From contig JAKVKU010000010.1 of assembly GCA_022484695.1 (NCBI GenBank), positions 60,296 through 124,295 on the forward strand: a stretch of DNA of 64,000 nt, written 5' to 3'. This stretch comes from Lactobacillus sp. Lineage in GTDB: Bacteria; Bacillota; Bacilli; Lactobacillales; Lactobacillaceae. This document shows positions 7,816 to 18,131 of the stretch, one piece after another (the first letter of the stretch is position 1; the number at the start of each line of letters is the position of its first letter). A program made the position numbers and the translations under genes. The notes beneath the pieces were generated by a model. The model was given only the letters and a program-made list of their open reading frames with translations. It searched no databases and was not told where the DNA came from.

Positions 7816-10340
7816 ACGAAACTGAAATCAACATTGATGGCAGCCAATTAAAAACAGATAGCCAAGATGCCAATACGTTTAAAGGCTTTGGCTACATTAG
7901 TTGCAATAACTCCTCGCGACTCTTATTGGACTATAAAGCCAAACACCCTGCCGTCTACCAACAAATTCTAACCATTTTATTCGGTGGCAAACATCCCCTA
8001 TTACGCTTGTTAAAAGTCGAATTAGGCGATGATGCCAATACCTCTTCTGGCACGGAACCAGCCACTAAGCGCAGTCAAAGTGAACCGGCTAACGTTTGTC
8101 GGGGAGCGGGTTATCAACTGATTGCCGATGCTAAAAAAATTCAACCCCAATTAAAAACCGGCCTACTGCGCTGGGGTGAACCTGGCTGGCTAAAAGACCA
8201 ATGGCGCCAAGTTAAAAGTACTGACCCCGATCATTTAGTACCTGAATCGGCCTTTGAAGCCATGTATCAATGGTATAAAGAAACCATTATTGCCGCTTAT
8301 GAAACTTACGGTTATTTAATCGACTACGTGGATCCGGACCGCAACGAAACCAAACATCCCATGTTTGGCTTTATCAAGTGGTTCGCTAAGCGTCTGCAAA
8401 CTGATACCACTGACTTCCCCACCGATTTTCCCATTGCAGCTTACCATCAGATCAAACTGATTGCTGCCGATCAAAACTACGAGACCAACTTCGGCACTGG
8501 GATGCTGGCTGATGCCGAGCTACGCCAATTGGTGCCAGCTGTGGGTTACCACTATAATACCGATGACGGCCCTGATCAGGCTTATACTCAATTAGCCGAT
8601 AAATACCATCATGAAGTTTGGTACAGCGAAGGCGTGGCCCCCATGACCAGTGGAAAATATCGCATTCGGGCCAGTGCCAAAACGGGCATTGGTGGCACCC
8701 AAAGTGGCTTAGACGTGGCCAATCGGGTTGTGAAAAGTTACTATAAATCCCGCCGCAGTCTTTACTTATTCCAGCCAGCGGTGGCCGCTTATTACCCTGG
8801 GGTCAACTACAGCCACAAAGAATTGATCACGGCCCAACATCCTTGGTCTGGTTATTTCGAAGTAGACAATGCGGGCCTGCAGATCATCAAGCATTTTACC
8901 AATTTTGCCAAAAGCGGTTGGGCAACAGAATCTGCTTGGCGTTATTTAACCCCAGCTTGTTATAGTGGGGTTTTGGGGACAGAAAACTTAAGCCAAAATA
9001 CCCAGGCTGCCAGCTATATGACCCTGATGTCCCCGGATAAAGCTGATTTTTCGACGATTTTAGTCAACGACAGTCCCGAACCCCGAACCTATACTTTACA
9101 CGTCACCAACACGAAGGCGGCCACTAAACCGGTTTATTGCTGGACCAGTACCGGTCCCAACAAAGACCAAGCAGCTTATGATGCCAACTTGATGCAATTA
9201 AGTGCAATTTCGGCGGTGGTCAGCGGCCAAGTTAGTTTCACCGTGGCCCCTTATATGATCGCCACTCTCACCACCCTAGACCGGCGCCAAGATTCTGAAG
9301 TGGCCTATCACGAAATCTTAAGTGCCGCTGAAAATCAGGTTTTGACCCAAGATAACCAAGTTTTATATGCTGATGACTTTAACTACAGTCCGGCCTTTTT
9401 AAAGGCTAGAGGTAACACGCCCCTTTATACCACAGATCAAGGTGGCGCCTTTGAAGTCACGCAAACACCCACTGGCCCCGTCTTGCAACAAATGATCACG
9501 GAACAAGAACGGGCCTTAGATTGGGAGTATTCCTTTGCCCCTAACTTCACCTTGGGGGATGACCGTTGGTGTGATTATAACGTGGCCTTAACCTTTAAAT
9601 TCGACCACACCACCCAACAAAACTCCCAGGATGGCAACTATCTGGGTATCGGCCTGCGGGAACAAACCGATGTCAAGGGCCGCTTGACCAGTGCCCCTTA
9701 TGTCTTTAAACTGGACACCAACGGCTATTATGAATTGATTGTCCGCCAGCAAGTTGTCACTTTCGGTTATGTGGATCTTTTGGATGTGACCATTGCCCAC
9801 CAGTTGCAATTTGCAGCCCTAGGCAATACCTTAAGTGCCAAATTAGATGGTCAGTCCTTAGTGACTTGGCAAGATACCGATAACCCCACTTATAGTGGGC
9901 GGGTCAAAGTCGGTTGTGGTTATTACCACACCCAAATCCAAAATCTGACCATCACGCCCGCAACCCACGGCCAAATCAGCACACAGCGGGTGGACGACCT
10001 GGCAGCCAATATCCATTACAGCGGTGACTGGGATCACCAAGTTGGTCTGGGCAATACCTTATGGCAGCGGACCCTATCCATTGGGACGGCAGGACCAGAT
10101 ACAGCAGTCCAATTTGAATTCGACGGTAGTGGCTTTAATCTCATTGGCCACCAAGTCCACACCAGTCAATTAGATGTCTTCGTGGACGGCCAAATTTGGC
10201 AAGCGGCGCTTACCCCAAATTCGGGGGCCGATAAAGCCAGTCACTTACAAGTGGCTAATCTCCCCGCCGGTCACCATCAAATCACCTTAAAAGTCGTTGC
10301 CGGCACCTATTACCTGGATGCCATTGAATATCTCAAATAG
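7812..10340 (+). CDS. GH59 galactocerebrosidase-like glycosidase
   Basis: This 842-aa protein resembles animal GALC over its whole length: GFGxxS near residue 25, LLKVELGDDANTSSGTEP, EPGWL, the acid/base region DRNET (E179), the nucleophile region WYSEG (E273), TAQHPWSGYF, and a C-terminal concanavalin-like lectin region (about 520-690). A further beta-rich module follows (about 720-842). Both catalytic glutamates of the family are kept, so a retaining beta-galactosidase-type activity is likely. The substrate cannot be read from sequence, and a galactoside accompanying glucuronides is plausible given the coupling to uidA. There is no signal peptide. GH59 is not a family usually mentioned for lactobacilli. 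Confidence 0.8.
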   Translation: MNETEINIDGSQLKTDSQDANTFKGFGYISCNNSSRLLLDYKAKHPAVYQQILTILFGGKHPLLRLLKVELGDDANTSSGTEPATKRSQSEPANVCRGAGYQLIADAKKIQPQLKTGLLRWGEPGWLKDQWRQVKSTDPDHLVPESAFEAMYQWYKETIIAAYETYGYLIDYVDPDRNETKHPMFGFIKWFAKRLQTDTTDFPTDFPIAAYHQIKLIAADQNYETNFGTGMLADAELRQLVPAVGYHYNTDDGPDQAYTQLADKYHHEVWYSEGVAPMTSGKYRIRASAKTGIGGTQSGLDVANRVVKSYYKSRRSLYLFQPAVAAYYPGVNYSHKELITAQHPWSGYFEVDNAGLQIIKHFTNFAKSGWATESAWRYLTPACYSGVLGTENLSQNTQAASYMTLMSPDKADFSTILVNDSPEPRTYTLHVTNTKAATKPVYCWTSTGPNKDQAAYDANLMQLSAISAVVSGQVSFTVAPYMIATLTTLDRRQDSEVAYHEILSAAENQVLTQDNQVLYADDFNYSPAFLKARGNTPLYTTDQGGAFEVTQTPTGPVLQQMITEQERALDWEYSFAPNFTLGDDRWCDYNVALTFKFDHTTQQNSQDGNYLGIGLREQTDVKGRLTSAPYVFKLDTNGYYELIVRQQVVTFGYVDLLDVTIAHQLQFAALGNTLSAKLDGQSLVTWQDTDNPTYSGRVKVGCGYYHTQIQNLTITPATHGQISTQRVDDLAANIHYSGDWDHQVGLGNTLWQRTLSIGTAGPDTAVQFEFDGSGFNLIGHQVHTSQLDVFVDGQIWQAALTPNSGADKASHLQVANLPAGHHQITLKVVAGTYYLDAIEYLK

Positions 10341-10351
10341 TACAGCTAAAT

Positions 10352-10405
10352 AAAAAGTGCACGTCCCAGTTCATCCTTTACGGAAAACTGGGACGTGCGC
10401 TTTTT
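10352..10405. terminator. bidirectional Rho-independent terminator
   Basis: Perfect 12-bp stem GCACGTCCCAGT ... ACTGGGACGTGC flanked by A and T runs on the two sides. It separates the convergent GH59 gene and the small gene at 10417. Confidence 0.9.
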
Positions 10406-10416
10406 GGTTGCCCTTA

Positions 10417-10677
10417 TTAGCTACGCCACTTCACTTGATTCATCAAAGCTGTTACTTCAGAATAGCTAGGATAGTCTTTCACATCACCTTTATTGAAGAT
10501 GGTGTCTTCATAATTATTGAATTGATTGGCTAAGTAATAAGCACTCAAATATTGCATCATCGTACGCTTAGAAATTTTTTCCACATCTGTATCTGGGTCA
10601 AAATTCAAATTACTAGCTACTAATTTTGCAAATTCCTTGGGATCTAGTTGTAATTCCCGATTAATTTCTTCAGCCAT
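10417..10677 (-). CDS. small conserved-looking acidic protein, function unknown
   Basis: 86 aa starting MAEEINRELQL. The upstream in-frame ATG is rejected because it sits in the ribosome binding site AAAGGAAGG, which is 6 nt before the ATG at 10677. The protein looks soluble and helical, with no transmembrane segment, no cysteine cluster and no motif I recognise. It stands alone between a terminator and the glucuronyl hydrolase gene. Confidence 0.6.
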   Translation of the reverse strand: MAEEINRELQLDPKEFAKLVASNLNFDPDTDVEKISKRTMMQYLSAYYLANQFNNYEDTIFNKGDVKDYPSYSEVTALMNQVKWRS

Positions 10678-10731
10678 AAGTGACCTTCCTTTCAAATCTC
10701 ACATTTTTTTGTTATAGTTAAGCACGATAAT

Positions 10732-11898
10732 TTAATTTGTTTGCCATATCCTAGCGGCTAAGTCTTGGTTGGTCAGCTTTAACAAGGCCTCAACAAAGTA
10801 GTAATCTGCATAGATGATGGGATATTCATGCAGCGGTTCATGATACTGGGCTGAGGCTTTGGTAATTAGATTATCCCGGTCCTTTGAAAAATCGCTACAC
10901 TGTGCCACCAGGGTTTTTAAGAGGGCCACGGCGGTTTGATAATAGCGTTGGCTGGCCGCACCAGTGGTAACTTGAGCCAAACTTAATAAGCCACTGGCTA
11001 AAATAGCTTGGGCCGAACTGTCCATCCAAGCCGGTTGATCTGGCTGATTAAAGTCAATTGGTACTAATAAATTTTCTGGTAATTGACTTAAAACGTAGTC
11101 TGCCACTTTTTGCGCTTGCTGGCGATATTCACCAGTTCCGGTGCGGGCAAAACAAGCTGTCAAGCCATAAATGGCCCAAGCTTGACCCCGGGCCCAGGCG
11201 GAGCCATGGCCATAGCCTTGGCCCCCTAGGGATTGTAGATAAGCCCCTGTGGCTGGGTCAAACTGGCAAATATGCTTCACCGAGCCATCGGCGCGGATAA
11301 AGTGGTTCATCACGGTATGAGCATGGGCATCGGCAATCAAGGCAAAGCGGGGATCTTGGCTTTGAGCGCTGGCCCAATACAGCAACTCTAAGTTCATTAA
11401 CGAGTCAATAATGACCCAGCCGGCCCGACTGACGCCTTTTTCCGGATTCCAGGCCTTGATGAAGTGCCCGGCAATGTTATAACGACCCGCTAAAATCGTG
11501 GCCGCATGCATAGCTGTTGTTTTAGCCCGCTGGTCGCCGGTCAAGGCATAGTGGTACACTGAAGTTGGGAAAAACATAAAGCCCACGTCATGACTCAAGC
11601 CATCAAACAGCTGTAAGCTTTCAGCCAGCTTCAGTTCAATATTTTGGGCGTTGGTTTGAAATACTGGCGCCGGTTCAAGGGTGTAAAGTTGCCACAATAG
11701 TCCTGGATAAAAACCATTGGTCCACCAACTGATATTATTTTGGTCGTCCAATGGACCGCTTAGCAAAGAATGATTATCGAAATTACCGGCCTTATCCGTT
11801 GTATAGGGTATTTTATCCCCTGTCTTAGCGGCAACCCAACGATATTTCGCCACCACTTTGGCGAGTAATTCGTTGGCCCAACGCTGGTTTTGGTCCAT
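10732..11898 (-). CDS. unsaturated glucuronyl hydrolase (GH88 family)
   Basis: A 388-aa (alpha/alpha)6-barrel enzyme that removes unsaturated delta-4,5-uronic acid from oligosaccharides released by polysaccharide lyases. The two family aspartates are visible: D104 in SHDVGFMF and D165 in VIIDSLMN, with the spacing of Bacillus UGL D88/D149. WARGQAWAIYG (about 232-242) is the conserved binding-site strip. The absence of a signal peptide suggests cytoplasmic action. It is divergent from the LacI gene at 12029 across a LacI-type operator, which makes it a likely target of that repressor. GH105 is a related alternative. Confidence 0.85.
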   Translation of the reverse strand: MDQNQRWANELLAKVVAKYRWVAAKTGDKIPYTTDKAGNFDNHSLLSGPLDDQNNISWWTNGFYPGLLWQLYTLEPAPVFQTNAQNIELKLAESLQLFDGLSHDVGFMFFPTSVYHYALTGDQRAKTTAMHAATILAGRYNIAGHFIKAWNPEKGVSRAGWVIIDSLMNLELLYWASAQSQDPRFALIADAHAHTVMNHFIRADGSVKHICQFDPATGAYLQSLGGQGYGHGSAWARGQAWAIYGLTACFARTGTGEYRQQAQKVADYVLSQLPENLLVPIDFNQPDQPAWMDSSAQAILASGLLSLAQVTTGAASQRYYQTAVALLKTLVAQCSDFSKDRDNLITKASAQYHEPLHEYPIIYADYYFVEALLKLTNQDLAARIWQTN

Positions 11899-11925
11899 AG
11901 TGTCACTTCCTTGAGTAGTATGGGT

Positions 11926-11939
11926 GTTAAACGATTAAC
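11926..11939. promoter_or_regulatory. palindromic LacI-type operator between the divergent UGL and LacI genes
   Basis: GTTAAACGATTAAC is a near-perfect palindrome. Its core TAAACGATTA is also present at 5625-5636 in front of the symporter and the 5654 RNA. Further AATCG fragments follow in this intergenic region. The shared core argues that one repressor serves both places. Confidence 0.6.
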
Positions 11940-12028
11940 TTACTTACGCAACTCTAATATAATCGTTCCTGTAATCGCTGTCAATATGTTATGGTCAATA
12001 ATAGGTTTTTATTTTGAGGAGGATCAAC

Positions 12029-13021
12029 GTGAACAGACCCACAAGTCTAACCGATATTGCGAAACTAGCCGGCGTTTCACCAGCTACTGTTTCATATGCT
12101 TTGAATGGCAATCGTAAAATTAGTGCCGATACCACCGCTCGAATTTTAAAAATTGCCCAGGATTTGAACTACCATCCCAGTAAGATTGCCCAAGGCCTGC
12201 GGACCCGGCAATCTAAAATCATTTGTATGCTCATCAGCAGTTTTGAAAGCATCTTTAATGGCGCCCTGGTGGAAGCCATTAATAAGGAGTTGCACGAGCG
12301 CGGTTATGCTTTAGTGGTCATTGCCAACAACAGCACTGAATTGATCAACGCCCAACTATTTGATGGCCTCATTGTCTTTAATTACACCGCTTCAAAGGCT
12401 TACTTCCAAAAAACTGTTAGTGGCTTGAGTATTCCCGTGGTGATGATGGCCAATAAACTAGAAGCCGACAATGCGGCCAATATCATCATCGATAATCGCC
12501 AAGCCCTCACCAGTCTATGCGGCTTATACGGCCAGTCGGATCATCGCCAAGTTTGTTTTTTCACTGGGCCAGAAGATTCTTACAATGCCCAAAATCGCTT
12601 AGCCATTTGCCAAGACTACTTCAAAGCCAATTATCAACTGGATATCACCCAATCTCTTTATAATGGCCACTTTGACTTTGCCCCCGCCTATAAAGCGGCC
12701 AAGGAGCTACTGGCCACTCGGCAGTATAACTTCTTCTTTTGCTTAAACGACGTCATGGCCCATGGGGTTTATCGGGCTGCCGAAGAAGCTGGTCTCAAGG
12801 TGGGCCAAGACATTAGTGTGGTGGGTTTTGATAATATTCAAGCAGCCAATCCGATTTTTGAGCCCAAACTCACCACCGCCGATGCCAATATTAATCTCTG
12901 GAGCCAAGAAGTCGTGACTAATTTATTAAATCGCGTGGCCCATAAAATGCCTGAAAAAAATCAGACCACTTATATTCCCACGATGATGATTCCTGGGGAC
13001 TCCGTTCATTTCAAATCATGA
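12029..13021 (+). CDS. LacI-family transcriptional regulator
   Basis: A 330-aa repressor with a canonical LacI HTH (SLTDIAKLAGVSPATVSYAL), hinge (HPSKIAQGLRTRQS) and sugar-binding-type sensor domain. The GTG at 12029 is taken as the start because GAGGAGG lies 6 nt upstream. An ATG 15 nt earlier lies within that site. It is divergent from the glucuronyl hydrolase gene, with a palindromic operator between them, and is probably autoregulated. The shared operator core suggests it also controls uidA-GH59 and the symporter. The inducer is unknown, perhaps a uronic acid derivative. Confidence 0.85.
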   Translation: MNRPTSLTDIAKLAGVSPATVSYALNGNRKISADTTARILKIAQDLNYHPSKIAQGLRTRQSKIICMLISSFESIFNGALVEAINKELHERGYALVVIANNSTELINAQLFDGLIVFNYTASKAYFQKTVSGLSIPVVMMANKLEADNAANIIIDNRQALTSLCGLYGQSDHRQVCFFTGPEDSYNAQNRLAICQDYFKANYQLDITQSLYNGHFDFAPAYKAAKELLATRQYNFFFCLNDVMAHGVYRAAEEAGLKVGQDISVVGFDNIQAANPIFEPKLTTADANINLWSQEVVTNLLNRVAHKMPEKNQTTYIPTMMIPGDSVHFKS

Positions 13022-13025
13022 GTTT

Positions 13026-13065
13026 AAAAAAAGACGATCGCCAAAACGGCTGATCGTCTTTTTTT
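13026..13065. terminator. bidirectional terminator between the LacI gene and mutL
   Basis: AAAAAAGACGATC ... GATCGTCTTTTTT hairpin between two convergent genes. It overlaps the last codons of mutL. Confidence 0.85.
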
Positions 13066-15070
13066 ACGGTCGCCCATAACTTTGATGGGGATCTTGAATT
13101 CGTTTAAACATGTGCTCCAAGTCTTTTTCGGTGAATTGGACCAGTACTGGGCGGCCATGGGGGCAATTAAAGGGATTTTCAGCCTGGGCTAAATGCCCTA
13201 AAAGTGCCTTAGCTTGTAGGGAGTCTAGATGATGATTGGCCTTAATGGCCCGCTTACAGCTCATCATAATGGCCGTTTTCTCCCGGAACTTCGCCACGGT
13301 CATTTGTTTATTGGCCAAGACTTCATCTACCATTTCTTTAATGGTATCTTCTTCTTGACCAGCTTTAAACCAAGTGGGATGAGTGTGGACCACATAACTA
13401 TTTTGGCCAAAAGGCTCCAGATGCAACCCCACTTGGGCTAAAATATCCAAACGATTTTTAATCGCCAAGAAATCAGCGCTATTATAGTCCAAGACAATGG
13501 GTACCAACAAATTTTGCTGGTCTTGGCTGACTTCGCCGATGGCTTGGCGATATTTCTCATAATTCACCCGTTCTTGGGCCGCATGCTGATCCACCAAGTA
13601 AAAACCATCGGCACTTTCTGCAATCAAGTAGGTCCCATGAATTTGGCCAATATAGGTCAAATTGGGAAATCTGGGCTGCTGACTTTGAGCACTGGCCAAA
13701 TCCCGCAAAGTAGCTACTGATTGATCAGCTTCATCTCCAAAGGGCAAAGCCGGCTTTTCAGCGCTATACCGCTGGTCCCATTTTGCCAAGCGGGCCGGGT
13801 CTTCAAAAATCGGCGTGGCATTTAAATCCGCCGGCCGCACTAGGCTGTCGGCTTGACTTTGGGGCTGGCGTTGATAGCTGGTCCCAGCGGCTTCTTGAAT
13901 CTGGGGTGCTGGCTTAGCTGGCCTAACCTGGGGCGTCGGCACCACCTGGGGTTGGGCTTTTTCTGGAACTTGTTGTTGGCCCTGCAAAAATTGCGCACTG
14001 GCTTGGTCTAAACGCATGGCCAATTGCTCTTTTTTGATTTTGGGCTGACTGCTATTTAAATTAGCCACCGCATCGGGAATCAAATTTTGAGCCCCTAGTA
14101 CTTGCTGGATATTGGTGGTGATCAGCTGGCTTAATTCATCTTCTTTGCTCAAGCGGACCTCTTGTTTAGTGGGATGCACATTCACATCTACTAAAAAGGG
14201 ATCCATGGTCAAATTTAAAACCGCCAGCGGATAGCGTCCCACCATTAACTTACTGCCATAGCCGGCAATCAGGGCCCGGGTCAAGGCGTAATTTTTAATA
14301 TAACGGCCATTGATGAACAAGGAGACGAAATTCCGATTGGCCCGGGTCAATTTAGGCAAAGACACGAAGCCACTTAATTTGAAATCCAAATCAGAACCCG
14401 TAACTTCGATCATTTGCCGACCCACGCCAATGCTGTAAATCTCAGTGATGTCCCGCAATAAATCCCCGGAACCACTGGTCTTTAATAAAATGTTGTGATT
14501 GTTGGCAAAGGTCACGGCAATGTTGGGATGGGCCAGGGCTAAGCGGTTCACAATGTCAGCAATATGGGACAGTTCCGTATTCACGGACTTCACATATTTT
14601 AGTCGGGCGGGCGTGTTATAAAATAAATCCTTCACCGCCACATAGGTCCCCTGTCTGGAGGACTGACTCTTTTGGTCCAGGACTTTGCCCCCGGCCAGTT
14701 CAATTTGCGTCCCTAACCCGGCATCCGTGGCCGTGAGCATGGTGACTTTGGCCACCGCCGCAATACTGGCTAAGGCTTCGCCCCGAAACCCCAGGGAATT
14801 GACCCGGAATAAATCATCACGATTGCGGATTTTACTGGTGGTATGGGGCAAGAAAGCCAGGGCTACTTGGGCTTTGGGGATGCCCAGGCCGTTATCACTA
14901 ATGGTAATGGCCTGCAAACCGGCATCTTCAACCCCCACGTCAATTTGGGTAGCTTTAGCATCAATGGCATTTTCCACAAGTTCCTTCACCACAGAAGCGG
15001 GCCGCTCAATAACTTCCCCAGCGGCAATTTGGTTGCTTAATTGTTCTGATAGTTCATGAATGTCTGCCAT
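13064..15070 (-). CDS. mutL: DNA mismatch repair protein MutL
   Basis: A 668-aa GHKL ATPase that links MutS to strand incision. The N-terminus has the ATPase motifs (ELVENAIDA, DNGLGI, FRGEALASI). A long low-complexity linker rich in Gln, Pro and Ala covers about 340-440. The C-terminal endonuclease motifs of methyl-independent MutL proteins are all present: DQHAAQERVNYE, SCKRAIKANHHL and CPHGRP. A nicking MutL is therefore expected, as usual in Firmicutes. It starts 9 bp after mutS ends. Confidence 0.97.
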   Translation of the reverse strand: MADIHELSEQLSNQIAAGEVIERPASVVKELVENAIDAKATQIDVGVEDAGLQAITISDNGLGIPKAQVALAFLPHTTSKIRNRDDLFRVNSLGFRGEALASIAAVAKVTMLTATDAGLGTQIELAGGKVLDQKSQSSRQGTYVAVKDLFYNTPARLKYVKSVNTELSHIADIVNRLALAHPNIAVTFANNHNILLKTSGSGDLLRDITEIYSIGVGRQMIEVTGSDLDFKLSGFVSLPKLTRANRNFVSLFINGRYIKNYALTRALIAGYGSKLMVGRYPLAVLNLTMDPFLVDVNVHPTKQEVRLSKEDELSQLITTNIQQVLGAQNLIPDAVANLNSSQPKIKKEQLAMRLDQASAQFLQGQQQVPEKAQPQVVPTPQVRPAKPAPQIQEAAGTSYQRQPQSQADSLVRPADLNATPIFEDPARLAKWDQRYSAEKPALPFGDEADQSVATLRDLASAQSQQPRFPNLTYIGQIHGTYLIAESADGFYLVDQHAAQERVNYEKYRQAIGEVSQDQQNLLVPIVLDYNSADFLAIKNRLDILAQVGLHLEPFGQNSYVVHTHPTWFKAGQEEDTIKEMVDEVLANKQMTVAKFREKTAIMMSCKRAIKANHHLDSLQAKALLGHLAQAENPFNCPHGRPVLVQFTEKDLEHMFKRIQDPHQSYGRP

Positions 15071-15079
15071 ACTGCACCA

Positions 15080-17722
15080 CTATCCTTTCTTTTTTAACAA
15101 TTTCTGCCAATGATAAATGTTGTTCATGGCATCCATTGGGGTTTGATCCATCAAATCTAATTTCTTTAAGGCGTTCAGCACCTGTTGGGCTTTGGCATCC
15201 ACCGGAGCTGCTTTTGGTTCAGGGAACAACGATAATTGGGTTTCTTCTACGACGGTTGGGGCGGATTCTGGTGTTGCTGGTGCTTTTGCCGCTGGCTGTG
15301 CCGCCACCTCAGAGGCAGCCGGTTGGGCCGTGGTTTTAGCCCCTTGGGCCTCTAAATCATCTAATATGCGATCGGCCCGCTTTAACAAACTATGGGGCAA
15401 GCCGGCCAATTGCGCCACGTGGATCCCATAGGACTTATCCGCCGGCCCGGGCAAGACTTTATGCATAAAGATCAACTTGCCATTTTCTTCCGTGGCCCCC
15501 ACGTGGACATTGGTCAACTTCGCCAAGGTGGCACTCAAGCCAGTGAGTTCATGGTAATGGGTAGAAAATAGGGTTTTGGCATGGATATTGGCATGAATGT
15601 ACTCAATGATGGCCTGGGCCAAGGCCATGCCATCATAGGTGGCCGTCCCTCGACCCAATTCGTCAAATAAAATCAAGCTTCGAGAACTAGCATGAGCCAA
15701 GGCGTTATTAGCTTCAATCATTTCCACCATAAAGGTACTCTTCCCAGAAATCAAGTCATCCGCCGCCCCAATTCGGGTAAAAATCTGATCAAAAATGGGT
15801 AATTCGCATTTATCCGCCGGCACGAACGAACCCAGCTGGGCCATGATCACCGTTAAGGCCATTTGCCGCATGTAGGTGCTCTTCCCCGACATATTGGGCC
15901 CGGTGATCAATAAAATATCGGTATGCTGGTCCATGGTGACGCCGTTGGCAATATATTGCTGGGCCCCCAGGACTTTTTCCACCACGGGATGGCGGCCATT
16001 TTCAATATGCACGCCCTTTTGATGACTGGTGAAAGTGGGTTTCACGTAGTGCTGTTGTTCGGCCACCACGGAAAAGCCCTGGAGCACATCAATTTCAGAA
16101 ATCACCGCCGCCAAGTGTTGCAGGCGTTGAATCTGCTTTTTGATTTGCTCTCTGATTTCCGTGAATAAATCATACTCTAAGGCCGTGGACTTCTCCTGGG
16201 CCTCTAAAATCAAGCGTTCCTTTTCCTTCAAGTCCGGGGTAATGTAGCGTTCTGCATTGGTCAGAGTCTGCTTGCGTTCATAACGGCCCGCGGGGACTTG
16301 CTTCACATTGCCCTTGGTGACTTCAATATAATAGCCAAAAACTTTATTGAAACCAATGCGTAAATTGTGAATGCCGGTGACCTGCCGTTCTTGGCTTTCC
16401 AATTCAGCGATCCATTGCTTGCTGTTATTCATGGCATCCCGGTAGTCATCTAAGGTTTGATTATAATTATCTTGAATAATGCCCCCATCGGTGACCGAAA
16501 TCGGTGGGTCCGCTTGAATCGCCCGATCGATCAAGTCATAAACTTCCGGGACTTCATCTAATTGGCTTTGAAAATCCTTTAAAGTGGGATCTTGCATCTG
16601 TTGTAAAATATCTTTGATCAAAGGGACTTGGGCTAAGGAGCCCTTTAATTGTAAGAGATCCCGGCCGTTAACACTGCCAAAGGCCACCCGGCCAGCTAAG
16701 CGTTCTAAGTCATAGACCTTGGTCAGGGCCTCTTGTAAGGTACTGCGTTCAAAGAAATGGGCACTAAAGGCCCCCACCCGGGCTTGACGTCGTTCAATTT
16801 CCGCCCGGTCTAACAAGGGCCGGTCTAACCACTGTTTCAATAAGCGCCCGCCCATGGCGGTCTTCGTCTTATCCAATAACCATAACAAAGTCCCGTGACG
16901 CTCCCCTGTCCGTAAGGAGCGGGTGAGTTCTAAGGTTTCTTTGACTTGATGATCCATGCGTAAAAACTGACTGGGCTCATATTCCACCGCCACTTGTAAG
17001 TGGGCCAAGGCCCGCTTTTGGGTGGACACCAAATACAACACCAAGGTTTTTAAGACGGCCTGTTCCACTGGGGAATCAATCCCTTGGCTGACGAAGCTCA
17101 CTTCAGCAGTGGCGGGGCCATCGCCTTGGGTGGACACTAGGATATCCAACTGGTTCAAGGCTGTTTTGAAATCTCCGGGTAAATCCGTGGGGATCACCAC
17201 TTCTTTGGTGCGCAGGCTCAATAATTCATTGATCACCGCGCTAATTGCCCCTAGTTTAGAGACAAAAATCTCCCCAGTGGCTAAATCCGTATAAGCAAAG
17301 CCGAACTGGCCAGCCTGGGCGTAAACCGCCGTTAAGAAGTTACTATCCTTAGCTTGCCCGGGCTTTTCTTGAACCACCGTCCCCGGCGTGACTAATTGGA
17401 TCACGGCCCGTTTCACCATGCCCACAGCTTTTCGAGGGTCTTCCATTTGTTCACAGATCGCGACTTTATAGCCCTTATCCACTAAAATATCCACATAATT
17501 TTGGGCCGCATGGTGGGGCACGCCGCACATGGGGATAGGATCAGTGGCACTTTTATTCCGGGCGGTCAGGGTCAATTCCAATAGTTGTGAGCCTTTGATG
17601 GCATCATCGTAAAATAATTCATAAAAATCACCAATGCGATAAAACAAAAACGCATCAGGGTATTGATCCTTGATGGCCTGGTATTGTTGCATCATTGGTG
17701 TCTCTTGGGTTTTTTGTGGCAT
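15080..17722 (-). CDS. mutS: DNA mismatch recognition protein MutS
   Basis: 880 aa, normal for MutS1. The N-terminal mismatch-reading motif is seen in [11 protein letters not shown], and the ATPase in GPNMSGKST with the Walker B segment [10 protein letters not shown]. The C-terminal linker (about 795-840) is rich in Ala, Pro and Glu, and the tail helix follows. It is in an operon with mutL downstream and the RicA-family gene 16 bp upstream. Confidence 0.97.
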   Translation of the reverse strand: MPQKTQETPMMQQYQAIKDQYPDAFLFYRIGDFYELFYDDAIKGSQLLELTLTARNKSATDPIPMCGVPHHAAQNYVDILVDKGYKVAICEQMEDPRKAVGMVKRAVIQLVTPGTVVQEKPGQAKDSNFLTAVYAQAGQFGFAYTDLATGEIFVSKLGAISAVINELLSLRTKEVVIPTDLPGDFKTALNQLDILVSTQGDGPATAEVSFVSQGIDSPVEQAVLKTLVLYLVSTQKRALAHLQVAVEYEPSQFLRMDHQVKETLELTRSLRTGERHGTLLWLLDKTKTAMGGRLLKQWLDRPLLDRAEIERRQARVGAFSAHFFERSTLQEALTKVYDLERLAGRVAFGSVNGRDLLQLKGSLAQVPLIKDILQQMQDPTLKDFQSQLDEVPEVYDLIDRAIQADPPISVTDGGIIQDNYNQTLDDYRDAMNNSKQWIAELESQERQVTGIHNLRIGFNKVFGYYIEVTKGNVKQVPAGRYERKQTLTNAERYITPDLKEKERLILEAQEKSTALEYDLFTEIREQIKKQIQRLQHLAAVISEIDVLQGFSVVAEQQHYVKPTFTSHQKGVHIENGRHPVVEKVLGAQQYIANGVTMDQHTDILLITGPNMSGKSTYMRQMALTVIMAQLGSFVPADKCELPIFDQIFTRIGAADDLISGKSTFMVEMIEANNALAHASSRSLILFDELGRGTATYDGMALAQAIIEYIHANIHAKTLFSTHYHELTGLSATLAKLTNVHVGATEENGKLIFMHKVLPGPADKSYGIHVAQLAGLPHSLLKRADRILDDLEAQGAKTTAQPAASEVAAQPAAKAPATPESAPTVVEETQLSLFPEPKAAPVDAKAQQVLNALKKLDLMDQTPMDAMNNIYHWQKLLKKKG

Positions 17723-17737
17723 TCAAAGTCTCCTTAT

Positions 17738-18127
17738 CTAATGGTCTTCTTTTGCCATAATTGCTGCTAATTTGGTTTCAAATTGGCCGGTGATATAGGT
17801 CAAAATATCATTGGCATCCATTAAACTTTGCCGATAAGCCAGGGTCAACGGATCTTGTTCCAGGGTTTCTTTCAACTTGTCCGCCGTTTCCGTGGCTGCT
17901 TGGGCAGCTTTGGGCTTATCAATCCGCTTAAAAGTGACAATTTCCCGCTGGGCTTTTTTCAAATCAGCTTGCACCTGTTGCAGGTGTTGATTTTGTTGGA
18001 CCTGAGCTTCAATTTGTTGATACTCTTTGATCACTGATTCCTTGGCGATTGCCTCGTTTAACTTGTCTAAGGCCTGACGCACAGCCGGTTCCAACTGGGC
18101 CAATTGGGTTTTTAAATCCTCATCCAT
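17738..18127 (-). CDS. YlbF/YmcA-family regulatory protein (RicA/RicF-like)
   Basis: A 129-aa all-helical protein with Gln-rich coiled-coil stretches, as in the Com_YlbF family. In Bacillus, YmcA (RicA) acts with YlbF (RicF) and YaaT (RicT) in an iron-sulfur complex that influences RNase Y mRNA maturation and phosphorelay signalling. The position just upstream of mutSL matches ymcA in Bacillus, and a ricT gene is present at 41577. Which paralogue it corresponds to is not settled by sequence alone. Confidence 0.75.
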   Translation of the reverse strand: MDEDLKTQLAQLEPAVRQALDKLNEAIAKESVIKEYQQIEAQVQQNQHLQQVQADLKKAQREIVTFKRIDKPKAAQAATETADKLKETLEQDPLTLAYRQSLMDANDILTYITGQFETKLAAIMAKEDH

Positions 18128-18131
18128 CTAT

